A stretch of 9,577 nucleotides of DNA from an uncultured Candidatus Melainabacteria bacterium (GTDB lineage: Bacteria; Cyanobacteriota; Vampirovibrionia; Gastranaerophilales; Gastranaerophilaceae). The translations under genes were made by a program, and so were the position numbers. Shown piece by piece: positions 1 to 6,534 of the stretch. The DNA is taken from contig CAKURN010000038.1 of assembly GCA_934675695.1 (NCBI GenBank), positions 1 to 9,577 of the forward strand, read 5' to 3'. Below the pieces are notes generated by a model. It did no database searches, was not told the origin of the DNA, and was given only the letters and a program-made list of their open reading frames with translations. Each line of letters opens with the position of its first letter. Within the stretch, counting starts at the first letter, position 1.

Positions 1-552
1 GTTACACGTTGTGCAATGGCAGGGCGTGAAGTTGGTCTATCACTAGGTGAACCGCCTACAATGAAAGGTTATCCGCCTTCTATTTTTTCTTGGTTACAAA
101 GAGCATTAGAAAGAACAGGAAATTCAGAAAAAGGTTCTATAACGGCACTGTATACAGTATTGATGGAAGGTGATGATATTACAGACCCTATCGTTGATAT
201 TGTAAGGGGTATTGTAGATGGGCACATATTTCTATCAAGAAAAGTTGCAGAACAAAACCACTATCCCGCAATAGATGCCCTTGGTTCGATTTCGAGGTTG
301 ATGAGTGCAATAGCTGATCCTGAACACAAAGAAGCAGCAGGCAAAATGAGAAACTTGATGGCATTGTATAGAGAAAACAAAGATTTGATTGATGTAGGTA
401 TGTATCAGACAGGTTCAAACCCCAAACTCGACATTGCAATAGAACTTATGCCAAAAATAAATGCCTTTTTGCAACAAAGAACAACCGATATTGTTTCTAT
501 GAAAACAACGCTCGACACTTTGAAAAATATGATGAGAAACGTAAATATCTAA
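1..552 (+). CDS. fliI: Flagellar/type III export ATPase FliI, C-terminal part (5' truncated by window edge)
   Basis: The frame is open from base 1 (VTRCAMAGREVGLSLGEPP...) and ends at TAA 550-552, so 183 residues are visible. They read as the C-terminal half of FliI-type ATPases, which energise unfolding and export of flagellar or type III substrates at the inner face of the membrane. Family signatures are GEPPTMKGYPPSIFSWLQR, LERTGN, GSITALYTVLMEGDDITDPI and the block DGHIFLSR..NHYPAIDALGSISRLM. These match the part of the F1-like catalytic domain after Walker B, followed by the helical C-terminal region. Walker A lies outside the window. The ATG at 16 is an internal Met (family consensus VTRFAMAQREIGL), not the start. 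The 3' end overlaps the convergent gene at 549-902 by 3 bp, and no terminator lies directly behind it. A non-flagellar T3SS ATPase (SctN) is a less likely alternative; the sequence resembles FliI more closely. Confidence 0.93.
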   Translation, partial: VTRCAMAGREVGLSLGEPPTMKGYPPSIFSWLQRALERTGNSEKGSITALYTVLMEGDDITDPIVDIVRGIVDGHIFLSRKVAEQNHYPAIDALGSISRLMSAIADPEHKEAAGKMRNLMALYRENKDLIDVGMYQTGSNPKLDIAIELMPKINAFLQQRTTDIVSMKTTLDTLKNMMRNVNI

Positions 553-902
553 ACATGATAAGAAACAGTAGAATTTTCAGGAATTTTTTTGTCCATTTCG
601 TATCCTGACATTTCATTTGCAGTTTCTAATGATGTTTTTGAAGAATTTGAATTTTCTTCTTCAACTTCTTTTTCTTGTTCTTTTTGTGTTTCTTTTTTTT
701 CGTTTATTTTTTCTTTGTATTTTTCTAAAACTTCATCTATTGTGTAGTATTTAGAATAGAATAATTTTCTATAAGCGTCAGCAAGCAAACTTGAGTTTGA
801 TTTTTTAGCAGAATCTGTTGTGTAAATATCGTTTAAAAATCTACGAAAAATATATTCGCTACCTAAACCGCTGCTTGCGATAGATTTAACTGTTAATGAC
901 AT
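549..902 (-). CDS. Hypothetical protein, acidic coiled-coil tail
   Basis: I do not recognise the family. The 117-residue product starts MSLTVKSIASSGLGSEYIFR. Residues 1-55 look like a small folded or amphipathic region. Residues 58-88 are almost pure Lys/Glu/Gln (EKYKEKINEKK, then QEKEVEEEN) and probably form a charged helix or coiled coil. A polar Ser/Asn-rich tail follows. There are no Cys residues, signal peptide or membrane segment, so it is probably cytoplasmic. The ATG at 902 is supported by AAGGA 8 nt upstream on the minus strand, and a TATAAT lies at 930-935. The stop overlaps the end of fliI, so the two genes are convergent and not co-transcribed. A role linked to flagella would be speculation from position only. 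The good ribosome site and spacing make it a real gene. Confidence 0.75.
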   Translation of the reverse strand: MSLTVKSIASSGLGSEYIFRRFLNDIYTTDSAKKSNSSLLADAYRKLFYSKYYTIDEVLEKYKEKINEKKETQKEQEKEVEEENSNSSKTSLETANEMSGYEMDKKIPENSTVSYHV

Positions 903-929
903 ACAAAAATTCCTTAGTCTAGTAATTTT

Positions 930-935
930 ATTATA
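930..935 (-). promoter_or_regulatory. Possible -10 element for the 117-aa gene
   Basis: The minus strand reads TATAAT here, which would give a transcript start near 923 and a leader of about 20 nt before the ATG at 902. I see no good -35 at 16-18 bp. A second arrangement further upstream (TTGTAA, 16 bp, TATAAC) is also possible. In DNA this AT-rich a lone TATAAT is weak evidence. Confidence 0.35.
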
Positions 936-1006
936 TAAATTACAAACAAAGAAAGTTATAAAAAGTTGTCATTGTTTTACAAAAATATACAATTTTAAAA
1001 CAAAAT

Positions 1007-1035
1007 AAAAAACCTTGCTAATTGCAAGGTTTTTT
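1007..1035 (-). terminator. Bidirectional intrinsic terminator
   Basis: A perfect 12-bp inverted repeat (1007-1018 with 1024-1035, core CCTTGC/GCAAGG) encloses the 5-nt loop TAATT. It is flanked by A6 on the left and T6 on the right, so it can terminate in both directions. On the minus strand it lies 12 bp past the stop of the 53-aa gene and closes the thrS unit. On the plus strand it is the first clear terminator after fliI. Confidence 0.9.
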
Positions 1036-1046
1036 ATCATATATTT

Positions 1047-1208
1047 TTAAAGATTTTTTGCTGCTTCGTGGAGTTCTGTTTGTTGAGTGTTTCCTCCATC
1101 ATATTCTATTAATTTGTCACTTGTTTTAAGAGTCATTGTTTGAAAATCAAAATTTTGATAAAAGAAATATGCAGCAACTATAAGTAATACCCATAAAATA
1201 AATTTCAT
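1047..1208 (-). CDS. Small single-pass membrane protein (53 aa) downstream of thrS
   Basis: This short gene encodes 53 residues beginning MKFILWVLLIVAAYFFYQNF. Residues 3-18 form one strongly hydrophobic segment. After it comes a polar, slightly acidic tail (DKLIEYDGGN, then TQQTELHEAAKNL). I see no lipobox Cys, so it is predicted to be membrane-anchored or to carry an uncleaved signal anchor. The ATG at 1208 is preceded by a strong AAGGAG (1218-1223) with a 9-nt spacer, and this site overlaps the thrS stop codon at 1222-1224. The gene therefore lies 13 bp behind thrS and should be co-transcribed and possibly translationally coupled. The stop TAA is 12 bp before the terminator hairpin. The family is not recognised and its function is unknown. 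The ribosome site and clean placement between thrS and the terminator make it convincing despite its length. Confidence 0.8.
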   Translation of the reverse strand: MKFILWVLLIVAAYFFYQNFDFQTMTLKTSDKLIEYDGGNTQQTELHEAAKNL

Positions 1209-1221
1209 TTTTTATTTCTCC

Positions 1222-3000
1222 TTATCCTGTAATTTCTACTTCGCCTTTTGATGAAATTTCTTCTTTTAGTTTTGAAATAAATTCATCAACCGGCATAACT
1301 CCAACCTGTCCTACGCCACGTTTTCTGATTGCAACAGTATTAGATTCAACTTCTTTATCACCTGCAACAAGAACATAAGGTACTTTTTTGTTTTGTAGAT
1401 AATCTCTGATTTTGTAGTTCATTGATTCAGATTTGTCTTCAAAAATAACTCTTATGTTGTTTTCTTTTAGTTTTGCATACACTTTTTCAAGATATTCATT
1501 GTGTTTTTCGCTTGAAATCGGCACAAGAGCAACTTGTTGAGGTGCAAGCCAAGCAGGGAATGCTCCTGCATAGTGTTCAATTAATATACCATGGAATCTT
1601 TCCATAGAACCAAATATTACCCTATGAAGCATAACAGGGGTTTTTAATTGTCCATCTTTGTCTTGGTATTTGATTTCAAAACGTTCAGGCAAATTGAAAT
1701 CGAGTTGGATTGTAGCACATTGCCAAGTTCTTCCGATTGCATCTTTTACTTTAAAGTCGATTTTTGGTCCGTAAAACGCTCCGTCGCCTTCATTTATTTC
1801 GTATTTCATGCCACGTTTGTCCATTGCTTCTTTTAGACCGGCTTCAGCCAGTTCCCAATTTTCCAATTTTCCAACATAGCTTTCAGGACGAGTAGACAAT
1901 TCTACTTCAAAGCCCATTTTGAAAATTTTCATTGTATCAGATACAAAATCAATAATTTCATTAATTTCTGAAACTAATTGTTCAGGAGTACAGAAAATAT
2001 GCGCATCATCTTGAGTGAAGCCTTGTACACGAGTAAGTCCTGATAACGCTCCTGATTTTTCACGTCTATAAACCGTACCCAATTCTGCCATTCTCAATGG
2101 TAAATCACGATAAGAATGACGTTGTGCTTGATAAATCAAGATATGGAACGGACAATTCATAGGTTTTACTATGTATTGTTCATCGTTTTCGTCGGTTTTT
2201 TGTATAAAAAACATGTTTTCTTTGTAGTGATCAATATGACCGGATAGTTCCCACAATTTTGATTTTGCTAATTGAGGAGTTTGAACAATTACATAGCCTC
2301 TTTTTCTGTGTTCACTTCTCCAGTAATTTTCTATTTCTTCTCTTACTGTATATAAATTTGGGTGCCACAAAACAAGCCCGCCGCCGATTTCTTCTCTAAC
2401 TGAGAACAAATCCAACTGCACACCCAATTTTCTATGGTCTCTGCGTTTTGCTTCTTCCAGTTGATTGATGTAACTGTCTAGTTCTTCTTTTGTTTCAAAA
2501 GCTGTCGCATAGATTCTTTGAAGCATTTTGTTTTTTTCGTTGCCTCTCCAATAAGCACCTGCTACAGACATTAGTTTGAAAGCTTTTATTTCTTTTGTTG
2601 ATTGAATATGAGGCCCTGAACAAAGATCATTAAACAAAACATTGCCGTCTTTGTCTTTTGTCAAATACAACGTAGGATTGTCGTTTTTGTGTTCTTCTAA
2701 CAATTCCGCTTTGTAGATTTCACCTTCGTTTTTAAATTCTTGAATTTGTTTTTCAACGTCAGGAATAACGTATTTTTCAAACGTCAAATTTCCTGCGATT
2801 AGTTTTTTCATTGTTTTTTCGATTTCTTTTAGGTTTTCGTCAGACAACGTAACCCCTTCTATATCGAAATCATAATAAAAACCGTTTTCAATTGCAGGCC
2901 CTATTGCCAATTTTGCTTGCGGATAAAGTTTTTGCACAGCTTGTGCCATAATGTGAGAACAAGAGTGTCTTAAAATTTGTAATCTTTCGTTGTTTTTCAT
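1222..3000 (-). CDS. thrS: Threonyl-tRNA synthetase lacking the N-terminal TGS domain
   Basis: This class II synthetase charges tRNA-Thr in the cytoplasm. With the start at 3000 it has 592 residues. The editing domain comes first, with H12-x3-H16 in RHSCSHIMAQ and C127/H131 in LCSGPHI. These match the known deacylation-site residues. The catalytic core follows: MNCPFH (C283, zinc ligand), motif 2 at YRREKSG (about 311-317), TRVQGFTQDDAH (H334, zinc ligand), and motif 3 near HRVIFGSMERFHGILIEHYA. The anticodon-binding domain is C-terminal. The usual N-terminal TGS domain (about 60 residues) is absent. The frame stays open upstream to an ATG at 3108, but those 36 residues are not TGS-like and they run across the promoter and into the leuB terminator. 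I therefore chose ATG 3000, which has GAGG 5 nt upstream. The leader is short and shows no T-box. The gene heads a unit with the 53-aa membrane protein gene. Confidence 0.95.
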   Translation of the reverse strand: MKNNERLQILRHSCSHIMAQAVQKLYPQAKLAIGPAIENGFYYDFDIEGVTLSDENLKEIEKTMKKLIAGNLTFEKYVIPDVEKQIQEFKNEGEIYKAELLEEHKNDNPTLYLTKDKDGNVLFNDLCSGPHIQSTKEIKAFKLMSVAGAYWRGNEKNKMLQRIYATAFETKEELDSYINQLEEAKRRDHRKLGVQLDLFSVREEIGGGLVLWHPNLYTVREEIENYWRSEHRKRGYVIVQTPQLAKSKLWELSGHIDHYKENMFFIQKTDENDEQYIVKPMNCPFHILIYQAQRHSYRDLPLRMAELGTVYRREKSGALSGLTRVQGFTQDDAHIFCTPEQLVSEINEIIDFVSDTMKIFKMGFEVELSTRPESYVGKLENWELAEAGLKEAMDKRGMKYEINEGDGAFYGPKIDFKVKDAIGRTWQCATIQLDFNLPERFEIKYQDKDGQLKTPVMLHRVIFGSMERFHGILIEHYAGAFPAWLAPQQVALVPISSEKHNEYLEKVYAKLKENNIRVIFEDKSESMNYKIRDYLQNKKVPYVLVAGDKEVESNTVAIRKRGVGQVGVMPVDEFISKLKEEISSKGEVEITG

Positions 3001-3002
3001 AA

Positions 3003-3009
3003 CTTCCTC
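3003..3009 (-). promoter_or_regulatory. Ribosome binding site that fixes the thrS start
   Basis: The minus strand reads GAGGAAG, followed by TT and the ATG at 3000. GAGG sits 5 nt from the start codon. No comparable site precedes the upstream in-frame ATG at 3108, so this site decides for the shorter ThrRS. Confidence 0.7.
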
Positions 3010-3031
3010 AAATTTTACTGTTTTTAAAATA

Positions 3032-3062
3032 ATTTTAGCACAAATTTGGATTATTTTGTAAA
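3032..3062 (-). promoter_or_regulatory. Probable thrS promoter with extended -10
   Basis: On the minus strand TGCTAAAAT (3032-3040) forms an extended -10. A -35-like TTTACA lies at 3057-3062, with a 19-bp spacer, longer than ideal but tolerable with an extended -10. Transcription would start near 3025, giving a leader of roughly 25 nt. An alternative TATAAT lies at 3082-3087. Confidence 0.5.
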
Positions 3063-3106
3063 TTTTTATTAACGAAATATTATTATATGAGGCAATTTTG
3101 AATTTC

Positions 3107-3143
3107 AAAAAAGGCTGAAATATTTAAAATTTCAGCCTTTTTT
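3107..3143 (-). terminator. Intrinsic terminator of the leuB unit (symmetrical)
   Basis: A 15-bp inverted repeat (3107-3121 with 3129-3143, core GGCTGAAA/TTTCAGCC) has a 7-nt loop and is bounded by A6 and T6. It starts 20 bp after the leuB stop in the minus direction and separates leuB from thrS. The flanking A and T tracts would let it work in both directions, although no plus-strand gene reads into it. Confidence 0.9.
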
Positions 3144-3162
3144 ATTGTTGTTTTTAAAAAAA

Positions 3163-4257
3163 TTATCTTATTTTTTCAACAATAATATCAACAAGTTTCG
3201 ATGTTGTAACAAGCTCGTTTCCTTGTTCTTTGTTAAAGATATCTCTTGTTCTATAACCGTCTTTTAAAGTTTCTTTGACTGCTCTTGTTATATTGTCACA
3301 AGCAAGTTTATTGTCAAAAGAATAATTCAACATCATTGCAGCAGACAATATTGTTGCAATAGGATTAACTACATTTTTACCTTTTAAATCCGGAGCAGAG
3401 CCATGGATTGGTTCATACATAAATGGTGTTTTGCCATCAGACAAAGAAGCTGAAGGAAGCATACCCAAAGAACCTGCTAGAGTAGAGGCTTCATCTGATA
3501 ATATGTCGCCAAAAATGTTGCCTGTTAATATTACATCAAATTGTTTTGGATTAAGAACAATCTGCATTGCACAATTATCTACATACATAAAACTCAACTC
3601 AACATCAGAATATTGTTTTGAAACTTCGGTTGTTATTTCTCTAAACAATCTGGAAACCTCAAGAACATTTGCTTTATCTACACAGCAGACTCTTTTTTTG
3701 CGTTTTTGAGCTGATTTAAAAGCAACATGGGCGATACGGCGAATTTCATCTTCGTCATATATCATATTGTTGAAACCGACTTTTATTTCTCTACCGTCTA
3801 GTGTAGTTTTCTTTTCTATTCCTCTGGGTTCTCCAAAATACACATCGCCTGTTAATTCTCTAACTATCATTATATCTGTATTTTGAACGTTTTCGGGTTT
3901 TAGTGGAGAAGAATGTAAGAGTTCATCAAAAACCTTTACAGGGCGAAGATTTGCAAACAAATTGAGTTTTTTTCTTATACCTAAAAGTGCTTTTTCGGGT
4001 CTAAATTCCGGAGGCAAAATATCATACTTCCAATCCCCTACCGCCCCCAATAATACAGCATCAGAAGCAAGTGCAGTTTCTATTGTTTTGTTTGGCAGAG
4101 GAACTCCTGATTGTTCGTATGCATTTCCACCAATCGGAGCATAATTGTATTTTAGGTTCAAATTATAGATAGAAGAAACTTTGTCTAATACTCTGATTGT
4201 TTGTTCTAAAATTTCAATCCCGACGCCATCACCCATTAAAACAGCTATATTTTTCAT
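3163..4257 (-). CDS. leuB: 3-isopropylmalate dehydrogenase
   Basis: LeuB oxidises and decarboxylates 3-isopropylmalate to 2-oxoisocaproate with NAD+ in leucine biosynthesis. The 364-residue product has the normal family length. Visible active-site residues are R95, R105, R133, Y140 (RELTGDVYFG), K195 (VDKANVLEVSRL), D227 (YVDNCAMQ), D251 and D255 (GDILSDEAS). These line up with the residues known in characterised LeuB enzymes. The NAD-binding stretch EPIHGSAPDLKGKNVVNPIA is present near the C-terminus. The usual GAVGGPKWD segment reads GAVGDWKYD (71-79), a mild deviation. The start at 4257 has AAGGA 6-7 nt upstream. It follows the exported-protein gene by 24 bp, so the two are probably co-transcribed and end at the hairpin at 3107-3143. 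No leuA, leuC or leuD is in the window. A related tartrate/isocitrate-type dehydrogenase is less likely. Confidence 0.95.
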   Translation of the reverse strand: MKNIAVLMGDGVGIEILEQTIRVLDKVSSIYNLNLKYNYAPIGGNAYEQSGVPLPNKTIETALASDAVLLGAVGDWKYDILPPEFRPEKALLGIRKKLNLFANLRPVKVFDELLHSSPLKPENVQNTDIMIVRELTGDVYFGEPRGIEKKTTLDGREIKVGFNNMIYDEDEIRRIAHVAFKSAQKRKKRVCCVDKANVLEVSRLFREITTEVSKQYSDVELSFMYVDNCAMQIVLNPKQFDVILTGNIFGDILSDEASTLAGSLGMLPSASLSDGKTPFMYEPIHGSAPDLKGKNVVNPIATILSAAMMLNYSFDNKLACDNITRAVKETLKDGYRTRDIFNKEQGNELVTTSKLVDIIVEKIR

Positions 4258-4281
4258 AATTTTTCCTTATCTTTGCTAATA

Positions 4282-5220
4282 TTATTCTACATCCGGCATT
4301 ATAATTATTTTTTCAACAAAATCGGGAGAAGCATTGCTATTTTGAGGCATAGCTTTCCAGAATTTTATATAAATAACAGTATCTTTGTTTGGACGATTTT
4401 CGTATGGAAAAAGCTTGAATTGAAGCATAGGTTGATTAGGAGAACCATTGTTGCAACCGCCCTCTACACCACAAGAATTGCCCAAATGTATGTAGTCTTT
4501 GAGTTCAGTGATTTGGTTTGTTATGTTGTTTTCTTCCGTAAAATACAAATACTCACCAAAATCTGATTTTGTTTTGTCTATATATGCGTATTTATAGCCA
4601 AAATCTACAGCATTGATTGCTTTTAGTTGGTACAAGTAGTTTTTGTTTTTTGGTGTTTCAAAACTCAAGTCTTCAAATTTTACAGTTAGAGTTTTTTCGC
4701 TTTCTTCGTATTCTATTTTAACAGGCATGAGGTTGTTTTTGTAGTCGGTACATTCCGGTTTGTCTGCTGAAATATCGAACCTGTATGGAAAATCAAAAGC
4801 GACAAGAACAGAAGGGTTGTTTAAAAATCTTGATTCTTCAGATTCACCATCTATATTTGCATGCCCGTCTACATTACATACATTTGTTGATATCCAAGGC
4901 TTGTTGCTTTCTATTTGTCCTAGAGCATATTCTGATGGAGTATAATCTATATCTTTAAATATAGATATTTTAACAAATTCTTTTCTTACTTCTAATATTT
5001 CTTCTTTAGTTTTGTCATTGTAGAAATTTGGGGGCATAACAGATATTTCTGCTATAATTCTTTCTTTTTCTTCTTCAGAAGAAGTAGTTGAAGGTGGTTT
5101 TGGTACTTGATTTTGTTCGATATTTGGTTCTGTTGCTGAATCTTGGATTATTTTTAGTGCAATCAACAAAACAATAACCAAACAAATCATTGTTATGACG
5201 TTTCTTAATTTATATTTCAT
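4282..5220 (-). CDS. Hypothetical exported, membrane-anchored protein
   Basis: The family is not recognised. The 312-residue product begins MKYKLRNVITMICLVIVLLI. It has a short basic N-terminus and a hydrophobic segment at about 9-26, typical of an uncleaved signal anchor. There is no lipobox around the Cys in this segment. A low-complexity linker (PKPPSTTSSEEEKER) follows, then a soluble region of about 250 residues facing outward. That region has only four Cys, in NVC, PEC and SCGVEGGC, so two disulfides are possible. It is rich in aromatic and charged residues and looks beta-rich in its second half, as in surface or periplasmic domains. The start at 5220 has only a weak AAGAA ribosome site, but a strong extended -10 lies 27 bp upstream. 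leuB follows 24 bp downstream with no terminator between. That looks like shared transcription rather than a shared pathway. Confidence 0.8.
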   Translation of the reverse strand: MKYKLRNVITMICLVIVLLIALKIIQDSATEPNIEQNQVPKPPSTTSSEEEKERIIAEISVMPPNFYNDKTKEEILEVRKEFVKISIFKDIDYTPSEYALGQIESNKPWISTNVCNVDGHANIDGESEESRFLNNPSVLVAFDFPYRFDISADKPECTDYKNNLMPVKIEYEESEKTLTVKFEDLSFETPKNKNYLYQLKAINAVDFGYKYAYIDKTKSDFGEYLYFTEENNITNQITELKDYIHLGNSCGVEGGCNNGSPNQPMLQFKLFPYENRPNKDTVIYIKFWKAMPQNSNASPDFVEKIIIMPDVE

Positions 5221-5246
5221 AATTCTTTTTTTCTATTATAAAAGTA

Positions 5247-5255
5247 ATTATAGCA
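5247..5255 (-). promoter_or_regulatory. Extended -10 promoter for the exported-protein/leuB unit
   Basis: The minus strand reads TGCTATAAT in the 45-bp gap between mtaB and the exported-protein gene. This is a perfect TATAAT with an extended TGn. Transcription would begin near 5240, about 20 nt before the ATG. No -35 is obvious at normal spacing. A second TATAAT at 5235-5240 is too close to the gene to be preferred. Confidence 0.55.
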
Positions 5256-5265
5256 TACAAAATTC

Positions 5266-6534
5266 TTATTCCAGTTCAAAATCACTCAAATTGACGGTTT
5301 TTAGACTGTGTCTGAGGTTGTTGTTTTCATCTTTAAAGTGGATTTTTATGTAGTTTTTTGTAATTGCACTATAGAGTCCTGTTTTTGGGGATTTTCTTTC
5401 GATTAGTATTTCTTGGGTTGTGTTTTTGTTTTTATCTAAAAATTCTTTGTGTAATTTTTTAGACAATTCCATTATTTTTTCACATCTTTGAGTTTTTATT
5501 TTGTCTTGGACTTGTTGCATTGAATAAGCAGGTGTATTTTCTCTTTTGGAATAAGGAAAACAATGAATAGAAGACAATTTCGCCTTTTTTAAATTTTCAT
5601 AAGTCTCTAGAAAATCTTCTTCACTTTCTAGAGGAAATCCAACAATAATATCACAGCCCAAAAACGGAAGATTGAAGCTGTTGTGCAATTTTTCAATCGT
5701 CAACATAGCTTCTTTTGTTGAATATTTTCTATTCATATTTTCAAGAGTTTTATCGCACAAAGATTGAAGTGACAAATGAAAGTGAGGACAGAATTTTTTA
5801 CTGTTTTTTAAAAATTCAATAGTTTCATCATTCAGTTCATTAATATATAATGAACCCAATCTATAGCGAGGAATGTCTGTTTTTTCTATTTCTTTTAACA
5901 AATCAAGAAAAGTCAAACCCCACTCTAGTCCCCATTGACCTATGTGAATACCTGTTAATACTATTTCTTTTATGTTTTTTTCAATTACTAAATTTATTTG
6001 TTTTAAAATATTTTCAACTGTATTAGAGCGGGAATTTCCACGTGCAAAAGGAATGATACAGTATGAACAGCGGTTGTTACAGCCGTCTTGTATTTTTATA
6101 CTTACTCTTGTAGAATTTGGATTAATCAAAAATTCATTTTCAAATGTTTTTTTATCAAAAATATTTTCAACAAAAACTTGCTTTTCTGAAGTAAAAAGAT
6201 TTTTTATATATTCACCTATTTTCATTTTTTCACTATTACCCAAAATCAAATCAATATTTGAATAATCGAAGTCTTTGTGTTCTTTTATTGTTTGAGCAGT
6301 GCAACCTGTGAGGATTGTTTTTATGTTTGGGTTTTGTTTTTTTGCATGGTTTAAAAGGTAATTTGTCTGCGAATCACTATGAGAAGTAACCGTACATGAA
6401 TTTAAAATATAAATATCTGCTTGTTTTGTATCGTCTGTCAATTCATAACCCAAATCAAGCATTTTGTTTTGGATTATTTGACCTTCTAATTGATTTTGTT
6501 TGCAACCTAGTGATTTTATAATAAATTTCTTCAT
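5266..6534 (-). CDS. mtaB: tRNA t6A37 methylthiotransferase MtaB
   Basis: MtaB is a radical-SAM enzyme that converts t6A at position 37 of ANN-decoding tRNAs to ms2t6A. The 422-residue product shows the three N-terminal Cys that bind the auxiliary 4Fe-4S cluster: C11 in SLGCKQNQ, C47 in LNSCTVT and C78 in LTGCTAQ. It also has the radical-SAM motif C152-x3-C156-x2-C159 (CNNRCSYC). IPFARGNSRS, the HFHLSLQS...MNRKYS block, GFPLESEEDF and a C-terminal TRAM-like region follow. The SLGCKQNQ form and the context favour MtaB over MiaB or RimO. HLSLQSLCD has Leu-Cys where the family normally has Gly-Ser/Cys. The start at 6534 fits the family N-terminus. It lies 80 bp inside the end of tsaC and has only a distant AAGGA (about 16 nt away), so translation may be coupled to tsaC. 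Confidence 0.9.
   Translation of the reverse strand: MKKFIIKSLGCKQNQLEGQIIQNKMLDLGYELTDDTKQADIYILNSCTVTSHSDSQTNYLLNHAKKQNPNIKTILTGCTAQTIKEHKDFDYSNIDLILGNSEKMKIGEYIKNLFTSEKQVFVENIFDKKTFENEFLINPNSTRVSIKIQDGCNNRCSYCIIPFARGNSRSNTVENILKQINLVIEKNIKEIVLTGIHIGQWGLEWGLTFLDLLKEIEKTDIPRYRLGSLYINELNDETIEFLKNSKKFCPHFHLSLQSLCDKTLENMNRKYSTKEAMLTIEKLHNSFNLPFLGCDIIVGFPLESEEDFLETYENLKKAKLSSIHCFPYSKRENTPAYSMQQVQDKIKTQRCEKIMELSKKLHKEFLDKNKNTTQEILIERKSPKTGLYSAITKNYIKIHFKDENNNLRHSLKTVNLSDFELE

Noticed and set aside
3001..3106. T-box or other riboswitch upstream of thrS
   Set aside because: The spacer is about 100 bp, the predicted leader is about 25 nt, and no T-box motif or antiterminator is visible.
3001..3108. 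N-terminal extension of ThrRS by 36 codons
   Set aside because: The residues are not TGS-like, no ribosome site precedes the ATG at 3108, and the stretch holds the promoter and part of the leuB terminator.
4273..4566. Plus-strand open frame of 97 codons
   Set aside because: It is antisense to the exported-protein gene, has no ribosome site or recognisable domain, and its frame is explained by the AT-rich coding sequence on the other strand.
5050..5058. TGCTATAAT on the plus strand
   Set aside because: It is a good extended -10 by sequence but lies antisense inside the exported-protein gene with no plus-strand gene behind it, so it is probably chance or spurious.
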